Assembly: GCF_001039355.2 (NCBI RefSeq)
Contig: NW_019773914.1
Span: 187,403-241,185 of the forward strand
Source: Lingula anatina
Taxonomy: Eukaryota; Brachiopoda; Lingulata; Lingulida; Lingulidae
DNA: 53,783 bases
Reading direction: 5' to 3'
The first letter of the stretch is position 1, and the number at the start of each line of letters is the position of its first letter. Both the position numbers and the translations under genes were made by a program. The notes under the pieces were generated by a model, which was not told where the DNA came from, ran no database searches, and saw nothing but the letters and a program-made list of their open reading frames with translations. Shown here one piece after another: positions 43,290 to 53,783 of the stretch.

Positions 43290-46200
43290 CTAGCAACGTC
43301 CTTCACAAAAATAATAGTTCAACTTCCCAATTGCTACTTTCTTCCTCCTCCATCTTTTCTTTCTGGTGCCCATTTTAGATACAATGCTGTCAGAGACTTC
43401 CTTTTCTGTAGATCTATATTTTGACATCATGACATCTGGAAAAAAAAGTGAAGTAGAAATGTAAGCATTTATGTATCGAACGTATGCTGGCAGGTGTGCC
43501 TATCATAGCTCATTGAGGGATTCTAAGAATGAGGTTAAGATTGGGTGTTAAATTCCAACTAGGGTGCAAAATGTAAGAACTATTTTTTTAGGCTTAGCTG
43601 CCCAAATTGTAGCTGATAGAAAGCTGATAAGTTTATTACAAAAATCAAATCGGGCACAAATTACAGCAGTAAATGTAAAACACAATGCAACATTAATTTA
43701 ATTACCTTTGATCACCCTACAAAAGTTGGTGTGCCCAAAAGGAAATTTATTTTTCTTTCCTGAGAAATTCATTGTAGACATGATTCTGTTTGTCATACAC
43801 CTACAAATAATATTTATAAAATAAAGGATATATTGAATAAAATCAGAAATGTCTTGATTTGATCAAGAAAAGTCCAAAAAATTGGAATAATAACCTGCAC
43901 TTATTTTTAAAATTCTGATAAAAAGGTTTTTACTGCCAAACAAACCAGTATAACGTAGCTATACACATGTGTAGGTTCGACTTTTTAATGTAATTAATTT
44001 ACTAACATGGACAGAAATGTGTCAAGTGTAAAAGTGTTAGTTATCATTTCATAAAGGTTTGATCATTTCTTATACCCGAGTTCTAGGTTTCAGATAATGA
44101 AATGTATTTTACACATTAAACACAGGAAAAAATTAAGTAAATGCATATATATTAGTATTTGTCCTACCTTTGCATGGCCTTCTTAGTGTGATCACACATG
44201 TTAATCCCTCCTATTGCAGCAACTGTGGCTTTCTATCAAATGGAAAAAATAAATGTCATTATCATAAAAATAATAACTAGTTTTTGTAATTATATTATTG
44301 AAACTGTGTGACAAAACTTGCAAATATACAGGCATCAAACAGCAAAACATGCTTTTTTTTTGGTAATTTTAGGTACTGATGTTATATATGAAATGCCCAC
44401 AGTCACAAGATGGACAGAGACATACATATGTAACATTGATCCATATTGCATGAACTAATAAAAAAGGGAAAAAATCTTCATATTTGAGTTTTGAAAGAGT
44501 AAATCTTTTAAATTTTTAGCTACATGTACTTGTTTGAAATAATTGAATCAAATGAAAAACCATAAGTACTAGCATGAAGTTCACTGATTATGTTGCCATT
44601 TTCTGCCTAAAATTAACTGAAATGTGATGAACTTTAACTGTTATAAGTATGTACACAAATAAGCATTTGTGAGGCTAATTTTCAAAATAAAAAATGCATC
44701 TTCCTCTCACAGATTTGGCTTGTTGGATCAAATCAGTACAACACAAAGACGGTGGTGATTATTATTAAAGCAAGTGAAGAATGATTCAATTCGGTGAAAG
44801 ATTTAAGTAGTTTTCAAGTTGTAGTTATACTGATCCTGATGTTACTCCATATCATTCTCATCATTTTTATCAAGTCCACCTGATCAATGATACATAACAA
44901 TGACAATGATCAATGATACATAGCATGGACATAATTTGAACAGAAAAGTAGTATACTTACACAAATATCATATTCTTCTCTGTCCTTCAATGCATTATCA
45001 AATTCACTGAAGGAATCCATGGTATCATGTTGTTGCATTTGCATTGTTCTCATCTCTGTGTTGTTATTAGATTGATTTTTCTTCATTAGATCTCTTATTT
45101 CTGCTAATATGTATAATACTCTTCTCTGAAAACCTGTGGAAAAAATTTACACTACATATACAAAAAAGACAATTGAGGAATTAACAAATTTGTCCTCATC
45201 CTATGTTACAGGGTACAATTAGGCACTGAAACTTACATAAAATTTTTCCTTAGGTAAATTGCTATTTTTGCCCTTTCTAGTCATTGCCTGTCTCAAATAT
45301 TCATTCAAATTCACCCTATTGCAAAGTCTCCATAAGTAAGTGTTTAAATTTTGACTTAACAAAATGAAAATTAGTGTCAAAGAAAGAACCTGTGCATTAT
45401 GTTAAGATTAGTTTCATATTCCCTAATTATTATATCAAGTTCTATATATGGCATTAACCTAATTCTAACATTTGAGAATGATAAATGACAACTTCATGTA
45501 TGCCTTCTGCAAAAAAAAAAAAGAAAAAAAAGGTTCACTCTTGGGGGTTGACATATACAGATTTTGTCATGAAATTGAAAAAAAAAAGTACATACGCTCT
45601 TCGGACATTGGAAATGTCGATCTCCTTGGTATTGGGCTACTTCTGCTATGATGACCCCCTCGACTCATACTCATGCTTCTCTGAGCCATGCGGTCACTGC
45701 TTCTGCTACGTCTACCAACACGGTCCCTGCTTCTGCTACGTCTACCAACATGGTCCCTGCTTCTGCTACATCTACCAACACGGTCACTGCTTCTGCTACA
45801 TCTACCAACACGGTCACTGCTTCTGCTACGTCTACCAACACGGTCCCTGCTTCTGCTACGTCTACCAACACGGTCACTGCTTCTGCTACGTCTACCAACA
45901 CGGTCACTGCTTCTGCTACGTCTACCAAACCGGTCCCTGCTTCTGCTACGTCTACCAACACGGTCACTGCTTCTGCTACGTCTACCAACAGGCACGCTCC
46001 TGTCAGGGGGCGTTGGGCTCCTTGGTGGTGGGCTTATTGTTCTAGGAGGAACCCTTCTGTCCATGTTAGCTGCCTCTAAAATGCCAATATACATTACGAG
46101 GCATCAGTTTTTCTATCTTTTACCTTTGGCAAAAATGTTAAAAAGATGGTGCTTCTTAACATTGCATACTGAATTTCTTATTAAGCAATTTCTTATTAGC

Positions 46201-46975
46201 ACTCTTACCGCTACTACTGCCCCCCGTGGTGAATTCTGATCCAAAGGTTTTTTTCTTGGGGATTCTCTTCCTAAAAACTCCTAAGTCTTCTTCATCAGTA
46301 TCTTCTGTGCAGGTAATGTTAACTGTCTCGCAATCTTTCTTGTTGTCTGTATAATTAAAATATATTATTATCATATCTTTTGTTCCATCTTATGCATGTA
46401 TCTAACGTAACTTTCTGCTTTGGTCAAGCAATCTTATTTATAAAAATGAAAAGTGCAGTATTATTTTACAGTATTGAAAATATTCTGAATTCATAGTCAA
46501 TGTAGACTAGCTACAGGCATAGGCAGGAGAGAGAAATCTGCTCATTAACATGTCCCTTTGCCAATGGATAATTCCAAAACCCTGCATACATGTAGTATAC
46601 TACCTTTACTAATTAATATTGCCAGGTATGAAATGTAATAACTCTGCAATTTTCTTAATATTAAAGACGGAGAAAATTTTCAAATGGCACAAACTAGATC
46701 TTTTGCAAACATAAATGATATTGTTTATGAAGCTAAAGCATTAGTAGTGTGTGAAGATTAAACAGAATTCTGTACTGACCAGATGATTTCTTTACCCGCA
46801 CGAGAGGGTACTTGATCCAAGTATTTTCAGGTACCCATCTTTCTGTAATTGCTCTCATGGCACCAAGGTTAGTAACGTTAGGCGGCCACAGTACCGCATC
46901 ATCCACCACCCAGTGGGAAGGGATAACCTCCTCTACCTCCACATTGTCCTCCTCCCAAATAACTCTACTCCACAT
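43290..46975 (-). CDS. DUF4806-type protein with RS-repeat domain (seven exons)
   Basis: Exons 46780-46975, 46209-46346, 45596-46075, 44961-45133, 44168-44232, 43706-43800, 43290-43435 join in frame (1,293 bases, 430 codons plus TAG) with canonical splice sites. The N terminus (MWSRVIWEEDNVEVEEV, PSHWVVDDAVLWPPNV) is the 'V.F.ED.VEVVP..W....LWPP' module seen in DUF4806 proteins. A middle exon encodes about 12 RRSRSRDRVG-type repeats. The C-terminal exons form the DUF4806 domain: FSEFDNALKDREEYDIC, ATVAAIGGINMCDHTKKAMQ, FGHTNFCRVIK, ending with a basic tail (RKKRWRRKK). Its biochemical role is unknown; the family is frequent near transposons. RS repeats suggest a nuclear, splicing-factor-like location. 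The ATG at 46975 is preceded by TATTACAG, so exon 1 could instead be internal; the gap at 46984 hides the 5' side. Confidence 0.8.
45655..45990 (-). repeat. 30-bp coding minisatellite encoding RS decapeptides
   Basis: About 11-12 units of 30 bp encode GRRSRSSDRV / GRRSRSRDRV. The units are almost identical at the DNA level, all remain open in the coding frame, and other frames are open only as shadows. Confidence 0.9.
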
Positions 46976-46983
46976 CTGTAATA

Positions 46984-46984
46984 N
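46984..46984. other. Contig join upstream of the DUF4806 gene
   Basis: The n separates the first visible exon from GC-richer sequence beginning CTCGTCAAGGGCACCC. Any upstream exon or promoter adjoining the gene is lost here. Confidence 0.6.
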
Positions 46985-47254
46985 CTCGTCAAGGGCACCC
47001 GTCGCTTCTCTGTGCTGGTTGCGAGTGAAGAAAAAGAGCAGACGATTGCGCTGCGTGCATCACGGTCAAAAAGTTTTTTTTCAGTTTCTTGTTCTAGTCA
47101 CGATGAGCGCGTCGTTGAGATCTATCAAAACTTTGCTATGAAACAGTTTGTGGTCGAGTTTTGTAATTTAATGATGAAATAATCAGTTATCGCCTGATAG
47201 TGACGCGCGAATTTGATATATTTTGGCGGTTTTTTTTGTTGCTTGTGCCGAAAG

Positions 47255-47295
47255 CTTTCCCATCATGCTTTAGTAGTAAACAAAAATGGCGGTTC
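47255..47295 (+). promoter_or_regulatory. ZNF143/THAP11-like motif next to AAAATGGCGG
   Basis: TTTCCCATCATGCTTTAGTA resembles the SBS element (TCCCA..ATGC) and is followed 15 bp on by AACAAAAATGGCGG, a typical start-codon or YY1-like context. The open frame after this ATG is only 16 codons, so no gene is called. Confidence 0.3.
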
Positions 47296-47299
47296 TGAA

Positions 47300-48671
47300 A
47301 AAGGTCGTCTGCAGATGTGGCCCTCTTAGATGTTGATTGTCAACGGAGAAAAAGTGAAATGTTTCAAAGGATATCCGCATTGTAGGTGATATGAGTGTTT
47401 GGAACATTTGTTGGCCACTATTGAGCAGACTGTTTGGATATTGGCACTAGTTTAGTACAGCAATGTGACGGCTGCAATGTTCGGTCACAGAAATGCATAG
47501 ACACTGATCATGGAGATTTATAGGAAAAGATGCACTTTATTGATAATGTTTATTATGTAACTATCTATGAAGTCTGATCTTGGTGTAGTTTGTTGATAAC
47601 TAGTCGCAGTAGTCACTTAGCAACTTGTATTGAATACAGTAATAATTGTACAAATGTGGTAATATTATAATAAAATTAACTAGGTTCATACGTAGTCCAG
47701 TTAAGTTTGTTGGAAATGGCTCAAATAATTTGTACAGAAGATTTTCTGAAGACTCGCTTAGTGAGTAAGTACTGTATGAATGAAATGCAAATATTGTAAA
47801 AGTTAACTAAGTAGCAGAGGATATTGTCATGTGAAACTTAAATGTCATTGCCACTTATTTGTTCAATAATAAAATTTAAAAAGAACTTCATGCAGGCTTA
47901 TTTTTAACTACACCGTGTTTTGAAATACTGGGAAAAGTGTATTGATCATACATTTCTGTCAGGAGCAGTGTAAATTTAGAAATTCTGTAGTGTACATAGC
48001 TGTACAAAGACATTTTCATGACTTGACAATGATTAATCAACATAGACATGTTTTGACATGTAATTTATTTTTTAAAAATTATATGATACCTTGTTGGCGT
48101 AAATTTTTCAAAATATACATTTGAATTGCAGACTATTAACTACATGTAATATTTAAATGTTAAAATTGCAATATTTCCTGAGAATTTTTTTTTTTTTTTT
48201 TTTTTTTGCTGATATATAAAAAGGTGCTAAAGGGAAATTGTAAACTAGTGTCTACAAGTCTTTCAAAAGTTACATACCGTATAAAAAATACTTCGCTATT
48301 AAAAAATGAAAAGAATGTACATCAATGGAAATGTCTGCTTTTATTTCACAATAAAATATTGTATGATGTACAGTTACATAAAGAAAAGATAAAGTAAAAA
48401 ACAAGATCACAGTATTGTAGGCAGGATTAATGGGAAAAAATCCAAGGAAACAGAAGTAAACTTCTATTATTTCTGAGAAGAATCTTTTTGCAAATAAAAT
48501 ATATTATTCAAAAAGAAAACTGGTCATTTAGTAAAGGGTCGCTGGATAAAAATTAAATTTCAATCTGCTTTAGAAATTTGTAAAAAAAATTTCATTAATC
48601 TAAATAGTGAAGTAATCATGCATGTAGCTGTTGTAAATTAACTTGAATGATGGATTCCTTCATGTATCCTC

Positions 48672-48733
<62 letters not shown>

Positions 48734-49089
48734 TGAGGTGCCTTCAATTTAACTTGCATGTTGGCTTTTCTGGAAAGAAAAAAAAAGATTTAGATGTATT
48801 TAAAAAAGAGAATTCTAGATATGCAAAAATATTTGTGCACAATATCTTACTTACATTATGTAAATAGACTTTCAGTAACTGTTGTAAACTTATATGTTGG
48901 CTTCTCTGAAGAAAATACATATAAATGTATTTAAAAAAGAGAATTCTGGGTATACAAAAATATATCAGTGGATATAAGAATATGAAGAACACATGCACAC
49001 ACACACACACATACATTTTTTAGATAGAGAGAGGGACAACTCTTCCATTATAACTAATTTAAATGTCAGTTCAATATGATTGAATCAAT
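47300..49089. other. AT-rich non-coding interior
   Basis: No gene supported. It contains a poly(T) tract at about 48186-48208, a (TA)n microsatellite at about 48678-48731, and a short duplicated motif (AAAAAAGAGAATTCT) at about 48802 and 48931. Confidence 0.6.
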
Positions 49090-49513
49090 GTTGAATCTAA
49101 GTGAAAAACTTACTCAAACATCAACATTCAAAAATGCAAGTTGAATTAAAGTTGAAATATTGTTGGTTTATCAACTCAATCTTACTTCAAACTTGAATCA
49201 ATGTTGATATGCGAACTTTGAATTTGTTGTCGTTGAATCAAAGTTGAATCAATGTTGAAATGTCAACGTTGAATTTGTTGTCGTTGAATCAACGTTGAAT
49301 CAACGTTGAAATGCCAATGTTGAATTTGTTGTCGTTGAATCAATGTTGAATCAATGTTGAAATGCCAACGTTGAATTTGTTGTCGTTGAATCAACGTTGA
49401 AATGTCAACGTTGAATTATGGTCGTTGAATCAACATTGATTCAACGTTTATCAACGTCTCAACATAAATTCAACATTGATTCAACGTTGAATCAACGTTG
49501 TGTGCCTGCTGGG
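49090..49513. repeat. Right subterminal CGTTGA array
   Basis: About 400 bp of TCAACGTTGA/TCAATGTTGA units, including several copies of a longer unit with GAATTTGTTGTCGTTGAATC. It grades from diverged repeats at 49090 to near-perfect ones next to the terminus at 49513. Confidence 0.85.
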
Positions 49514-49787
49514 ATGCTTTTATATTTTCAAGAAAGTTGGGAACATCTAATTTAAAACATTTTATTATGTACCAGTTGACAGTATTTCATAAAAAAGTGT
49601 GAATAAATTGTGAGTCACAAAGCTGCTTTTCAGTTACAGTATCCAACAAACATTAAATATTTCAGTAGGTGAGAAAGCGCGTAACCATATGCTAAAGCTG
49701 CCGGTAGTAGCAATACCCAGTGCGAGTGTCTTGGGGACTGCGAATGTGTAACACGAGGAAACGTTAGCACTTACGTACGCTACTTAC

Positions 49788-49908
49788 CTTTCACTACCAG
49801 GCATTTTGGATTCCCGGCCACCTTCCTACATGTATTTGAAAACTGCCCATAGTGAATATAACTCGCTTACCTGTTAAGGTTCTCTAAACATGGTCTATCT
49901 TCACCCAT
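49788..49908 (-). CDS. Two candidate short first exons (alternative starts)
   Basis: On the minus strand, ATG at 49908 opens MGEDRPCLENLN and reaches donor AACAG|GTAAGC at 49871. Downstream, ATG at 49804 opens MPGSE and reaches donor GAAAG|GTAAGT at 49788. Both end in the same phase (two bases left over), as alternative first exons of one gene would. The surrounding sequence is richer in CpG than its neighbours. The nearest minus-strand gene downstream is the DUF4806 gene, but the phase does not fit its exon as drawn, and the gap at 46984 intervenes. Could be chance. Confidence 0.3.
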
Positions 49909-50671
49909 GATTTGTGTTTGTTTACATCTCGAATCTGACCAGAGACACCGCGTTATTTCAAACTGGGCCAATTAAGATGGCTTACAGACGGGGCGTGGCA
50001 GCTGCAGACGGTGATTATTATTATTATTATTATTTGCGATATTAAGGCACAATATTAGCACTTTCACATAAATGTGATTTATTCTGAAATGAGAGGCCTA
50101 TATATAAGTACCGGTAGCTATGGGCAAATGGCTTGGATAATATCAGTTTATTTTGTAATACGTTTATATGCACACATCATGAAAACAATTGACAAATAAT
50201 TTCCCATTGAAATGCCTGCAAAACTGTATGAATAAATAATTTGGTGAAATATTTCATAACCCTATGGACAGCAGACTCACTGACATAACTGCCAATGACA
50301 CAAAAATATACTGTCAAAATGTTACCGGTACTTTTCATAACGTCATGCAGTACTTGAACACGTGCACACCCCTTGTGTGTAAACAAACCACTGCACTGCT
50401 CAAAGTCGGAAGCTCCCTCCGCCAGCGGTCTCACACGGCACAGTACCTGTGCCTGGTCCTGCAAAAAAATTGATGCCTCAATTGACGCCCCAGCCTGCTC
50501 CTTGATATCAAAATTAAACCTAACAACACTAAAAAATACCAGAAAAAAAAAAAAAAAAAAAAAAACGGGAAAAATCACTAATTTTTTTCACAGCACTTCA
50601 TTCGTTTATAACAATACGTGATTAGCCAGATAGGGTTGAAAAAATTTTTTTCTTCATTATTGTGATCAGAN
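49909..50671. other. Stretch with no supported gene
   Basis: It holds an AAGATGGC start-like context at 49974, an (ATT)n run near 50010, and a poly(A) run at about 50543-50564. A minus-strand open segment after TTTTTTTGCAG (50462 downward, reading DQAQVLCRVRPLAEGASDFE) could be an exon but has no recognisable homology. Confidence 0.4.
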
Positions 50672-52258
50672 GCTCTTTTCAATGTCTACAATACGCTTTG
50701 CTATTTGAGCTATCGGATTCTGTGCTTTTCTAACACTTCTTTTTAATTTTTGGAGGTAATTTTCATAGGGGAAGGCACATAGCTCATTTAAAGAGATCCC
50801 ATAGTGTTGAACATCATCGGCTATGTGAAGTAATGAGTGAACATTATATGTCAAAAAAGCCTCTCCATATATCAGTTTTGACTTTTGGACAAAATATTTC
50901 AACAGTTCTCGTGCATAGACTAAATGGTCATTACGGAATTTTTCATCGCCTTCTAGAAGTACTGACATTGCGACAGACAGAGATAGAAAATGTTCATAAA
51001 TGACCTCAGGCACAACTGTATGTAATACCAAAGGCCCTGTATACAGTAGAAATTGTCTGAATTCTGTGGCTTTCCATCTATCAATATAGTACAGTGACCG
51101 AGGTTGTCTAACAAATTCTCTTGGTAGTTTTCCATTCAGGGCTGTCAACTGGTCTGAAAGCATCTGTAAGTGCCTATGTGAAAGTCTGCATTCTCTTGGG
51201 CCACATTTAAGAAATGTTAAGATACGCTTGACTATGCCTAGGCATACCAAGTGCATGTAGTCCAGAGGAAAACATTTTATGCATGAAATACCGGCATCAA
51301 TCAAAGGTGATTTTTCATTCTGATGGTCCTTGTAATCCAAACAATTAAACTGTGCATCTGACCTTAAGGCGGGTGTAGCATCATCATCATCAATAATAAA
51401 AACAACACGTCCATTCCATTTGCCTTTGATCAGACATCTTTCACATGCGTGATATGCATTATGCCCTTTGATGCATTTTAAAAATGCTCTGGCAGGAGCA
51501 TCGCATATAAATGCATAAACTGACACTGTCATTATAGCATCCCCAACTGTTATGCCATTCTGGGTTAAATCATTCAACTCGTTCAATAAGTCTGCCAAAT
51601 AGTCATGCACTGAGATCGGTTTTGATGTACCACAATATAATGCTACTACAAACGGTTCAAAATCTTTAATACTGCACAATATTGGCCACATCTGTGTGTT
51701 TGAGCTCTTAAATAGAGGGACCCCGTCAACATTGAATGTCAAAATGATGTCATTTACATCTTTAAAGTACACCGGATGAGTTGAAACCACTTTAAGAATC
51801 CCACTCCTAATTCCTAAATACAGATAATCACCGCCACATTTTTGCATGTTATTGATGGATCGAGGAGTTTGCAGAAGTGTGCGCGCATCACAAGGAACCC
51901 TTAGGCCCTGTTTTCTAAGTATAGCTAGTAGTTCATTGATTGCAGAGCGAGTACGCCCATTCTTAGTGGCCCACTTGGATAAATCCTGCACTATATCAGG
52001 GGCAACATCTTGAGCAGACAGGTTGTCAGATTCTGATGTAGAATGAGAAGTTGTCTCTCCATCAACTTCACTTGCAAAAGATGGGCAATGATCAGTCAAA
52101 CTGTGGTCACTGTCAGATTCAGCAACAACATTTTTAGAAACATCATGATTTCCGAAATGCATTTCAGGCATATTTTGTTCATCACTCTCATCTTCGCTAA
52201 GTTGTGCAATTAATTCTACCTCTGCACGTAACCTTCTCCAATTCCTTTTATAAGCCAT
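50672..52258 (-). CDS. tnp2/CACTA (En/Spm)-like transposase, 3' end cut by gap
   Basis: An open frame of about 529 codons from ATG (MAYKRNWRRLRAEVEL) at 52258, running into the n at 50671. An acidic N-terminal third is followed by blocks that resemble plant tnp2/Transposase_21 proteins: FNVDGVPLFKSSNTQMWPIL, then VFICDAPARAF-like FICDAPARAFLK, a CxxC in HACERC, and FPLDYMHLVCLGIVKRILTF (compare DYMH.VCLGV.+..L). The enzyme would cut and join transposon ends in the nucleus. A splice acceptor (TTGTTGCAG) sits just upstream at 52270, so an earlier exon may exist. No stop or frameshift is seen up to the gap. The 40490-40880 relic is a decayed relative. It may be the source that mobilises local elements, but no termini of its own were identified. 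Confidence 0.72.
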
Positions 52259-52320
52259 GTATGCATAAACTGCAACAAAACAAAAATAATTTTTGAAATA
52301 CAAAAAAAGAAAGACATGAA

Positions 52321-52877
52321 TACCCAGCTAGAACAGAAGCCAGGGCTGCCAGAGAGACTGCCAGGGAGACTGCTCTTTTGCAGTCTGGGGCTCCAGTGTG
52401 CAGTCTTCTTGAGCAGGCAGACTGCAAAGGAGGCTGCAATATCTTAAACATTTTCACAATGTACTGCAAACTAAACTGAAATAACTGACATTTTCAATGT
52501 TGGGCCAACCTATGCAATAAACAACCCAATAGTTATTTAAAAAGTGTTTTTCTTTGCAACTGAGAAGCACAATGTGCTAATCTTTTTATCCGTAACCTGC
52601 TATAGTTATCAGGCTGAAAAGAATTTATTTTATTTTATTTTATTTTTTTAATTTTTTTGATGAAGAGCTTGTCAATATGACTTTAAAATTGTTTGGGTTA
52701 ATAGCAGTTTTTGGCTTTATCCTTCAAGTTATATACACACCTATAAAAAATTTTGAGTGAACAGATTTACATTTTTTAAATAATGATGTGAAAATATTTA
52801 TTATTATTATTGCTTTTATTATTATTGAAATCACATTGCAAGCAGACTGCAGAGGGGACTGCTTTTCTAGCTGGGTA
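52321..52877. mobile_element. Short inverted-repeat element, TACCCAGCTAGAA ends
   Basis: Left end TACCCAGCTAGAACAG and, inverted, right end TACCCAGCTAGAAAAG, 557 bp apart. Just inside, the motif AGACTGC/GCAGTCT repeats many times (about 52345-52440 and 52838-52862). It includes a (TTTTA)n run at about 52628-52655. No ORF and no clear target duplication. It lies immediately upstream of the tnp2-like ORF. Confidence 0.65.
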
Positions 52878-53783
52878 GAGAAGTCGAGAAGAGATATAAA
52901 GAGAAAATAGAGCTTAGCATTTTTGTGATTTGTCATACAAATTTATCTGCATATACATGGGTGAACGATCGCAAGGATAGTGAAAGGAATGACCAGAGGG
53001 TGTGGAGTAGTATTATAGATCCGTATAAATAACCTCTTTATCATAACCCCCCCCCCCCAGAAATTGGATATTGTGGACATTCATCTTGATTTCCATGTTC
53101 CGTCTTAAATATGTATTTATATATTTTACTAAAGTAAATAAAAACGGTGCAATAAAAACCATTAAGAGATACAATTCAACCTCCTCACTTTTTTCACCAT
53201 TGCTGAGCTTTTTGTGTACTCAAAATGACTTTATCAATTTAAATGTCAATCAGAAAAATCATTAACTTCAAATCAAGGTGGACAGACACAAGGACTCATT
53301 ATAACTTTATTGTAATTGAACTCAAAAACATGATGACCAGGCTTGAAACATGAACATGCAGTAAGATGTATGCTTATATATTAGGTATCAAATATTATTT
53401 AAAGCTACATTTGTACTTATTCTTAATTCCAACAAAAACAATTTACCACCATGTTTCAGTCCCCCCCCCCTCCAAAAAGAAAATTTAATTGAATTAAATA
53501 AATAAATAAATAACATAGCTCAGTGTTTTATTTACAATTTGGAACTAGAGAGTCAGATGACTCGCTGACACTACAGAATACGAGTCATTTTTTTATTTTC
53601 AGGAGTCAAAATTTTCCCGCCTTTTTTTAATGGGTAATTTTTACTAGTAATGATGCATATATTATATAAATATATTATGTAAATAGATTGTATATGAATT
53701 GATGTTGTTTATTCGTAATTGTTGTATTCCAGACTAAAAGTATAGAATTCTATCGACAGGAACTGAAGCATTCAAAAAAAAAA
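52878..53783. other. Non-coding right edge
   Basis: AT-rich with poly(C) runs at about 53046 and 53461 and (AAAT)n near 53497. No gene, RNA or element end is supported. The sequence ends in a poly(A) run. Confidence 0.6.

Larger units (their letters stand above)
41996..49513. mobile_element. CCCAGCAGGC-family DNA transposon carrying a DUF4806/RS gene
   Basis: Inverted termini CCCAGCAGGCACACAACGTT at 41996 and, reversed, ending 49513. Both continue inward as arrays of TCAACGTTGA motifs (about 42000-42235 and 49090-49490). The 7.5-kb interior holds one intact spliced gene (43290-46975), two contig joins (42487, 46984) and AT-rich filler. No transposase is visible inside. Left flank ...CATGA and right flank ATG... 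give no exact target duplication. Because of the joins, the two termini could belong to different copies. Confidence 0.6.

Noticed and set aside
45485-46239. Long plus-strand frames across the RS repeats (HGPCFCYVYQ and related)
   Set aside because: They are mirror frames of the 30-bp coding repeat; only the minus frame joins to neighbouring exons with matching phases.
47287-47337. Plus-strand MAVLKKVVCRCG as a gene start
   Set aside because: Stops after 16 codons and has no convincing donor in frame.
1-53783. tRNA, rRNA or other structural RNA genes
   Set aside because: No cloverleaf, B-box or rRNA-like sequence was recognised by eye; a covariance-model scan would be decisive.

Overview
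The window looks like metazoan nuclear DNA, probably from a marine invertebrate: AT-rich, low gene density, spliced genes with GT-AG introns, and a dense load of nested transposons (BEL/Pao, CR1/L2-like LINE, PIF/Harbinger-like and tnp2/CACTA-like). I would guess a lophotrochozoan such as a mollusc, but nothing here fixes the species. Eight single-n positions (2629, 7944, 11091, 32614, 36719, 42487, 46984, 50671) look like contig joins. At two of them (7944, 32614) the flanking sequence is repeated, as expected from unmerged contig ends.

1-11.6 kb, host gene: a minus-strand senataxin/SEN1-type helicase gene. I traced ten exons by splice sites and reading phase, from an acidic, repeat-rich linker (about 9.8-4.9 kb), through the conserved pre-helicase region (4.4-1.9 kb), to the Walker A exon (1492-1644). 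The rest of the helicase lies off the left edge. The gene is unusually rich in tandem repeats: two coding arrays, one plain intronic array, and one array that seems to have grown out of a 5' splice site.

11.6-32 kb, a transposon nest: two copies (A, 11616-27760; B, 27818-31586) of a non-autonomous DNA element with termini (C)AGGGGCCGTATTCTC. Copy A carries a 5.46-kb long-TIR element with a 9-bp target duplication (Mutator-like) and a complete 6.9-kb BEL/Pao retrotransposon with apparently identical LTRs. Removing both inserts leaves about 3.77 kb, the length of copy B, which serves as a paralogous empty site.

32-42 kb, relics: ends of several GTTTCACAAA-type elements, a possible 5.6-kb PIF/Harbinger-like element holding a Myb/SANT gene with a dinucleotide frameshift, then fragments of a gypsy-type integrase, a P2X7-C-terminal-type zinc-binding domain, a Ulp1-type protease split in two, and a tnp2-type transposase.

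42-53.8 kb: a pair of inverted termini CCCAGCAGGCACACAACGTT with long TCAACGTTGA-motif arrays encloses an intact seven-exon DUF4806-type gene (430 codons) that carries an RS-repeat domain. A second, largely intact tnp2/CACTA-like transposase ORF lies just outside at 50672-52258. The DUF4806/RS gene inside a CGTTGA-array element is the most likely novel mobile system here.
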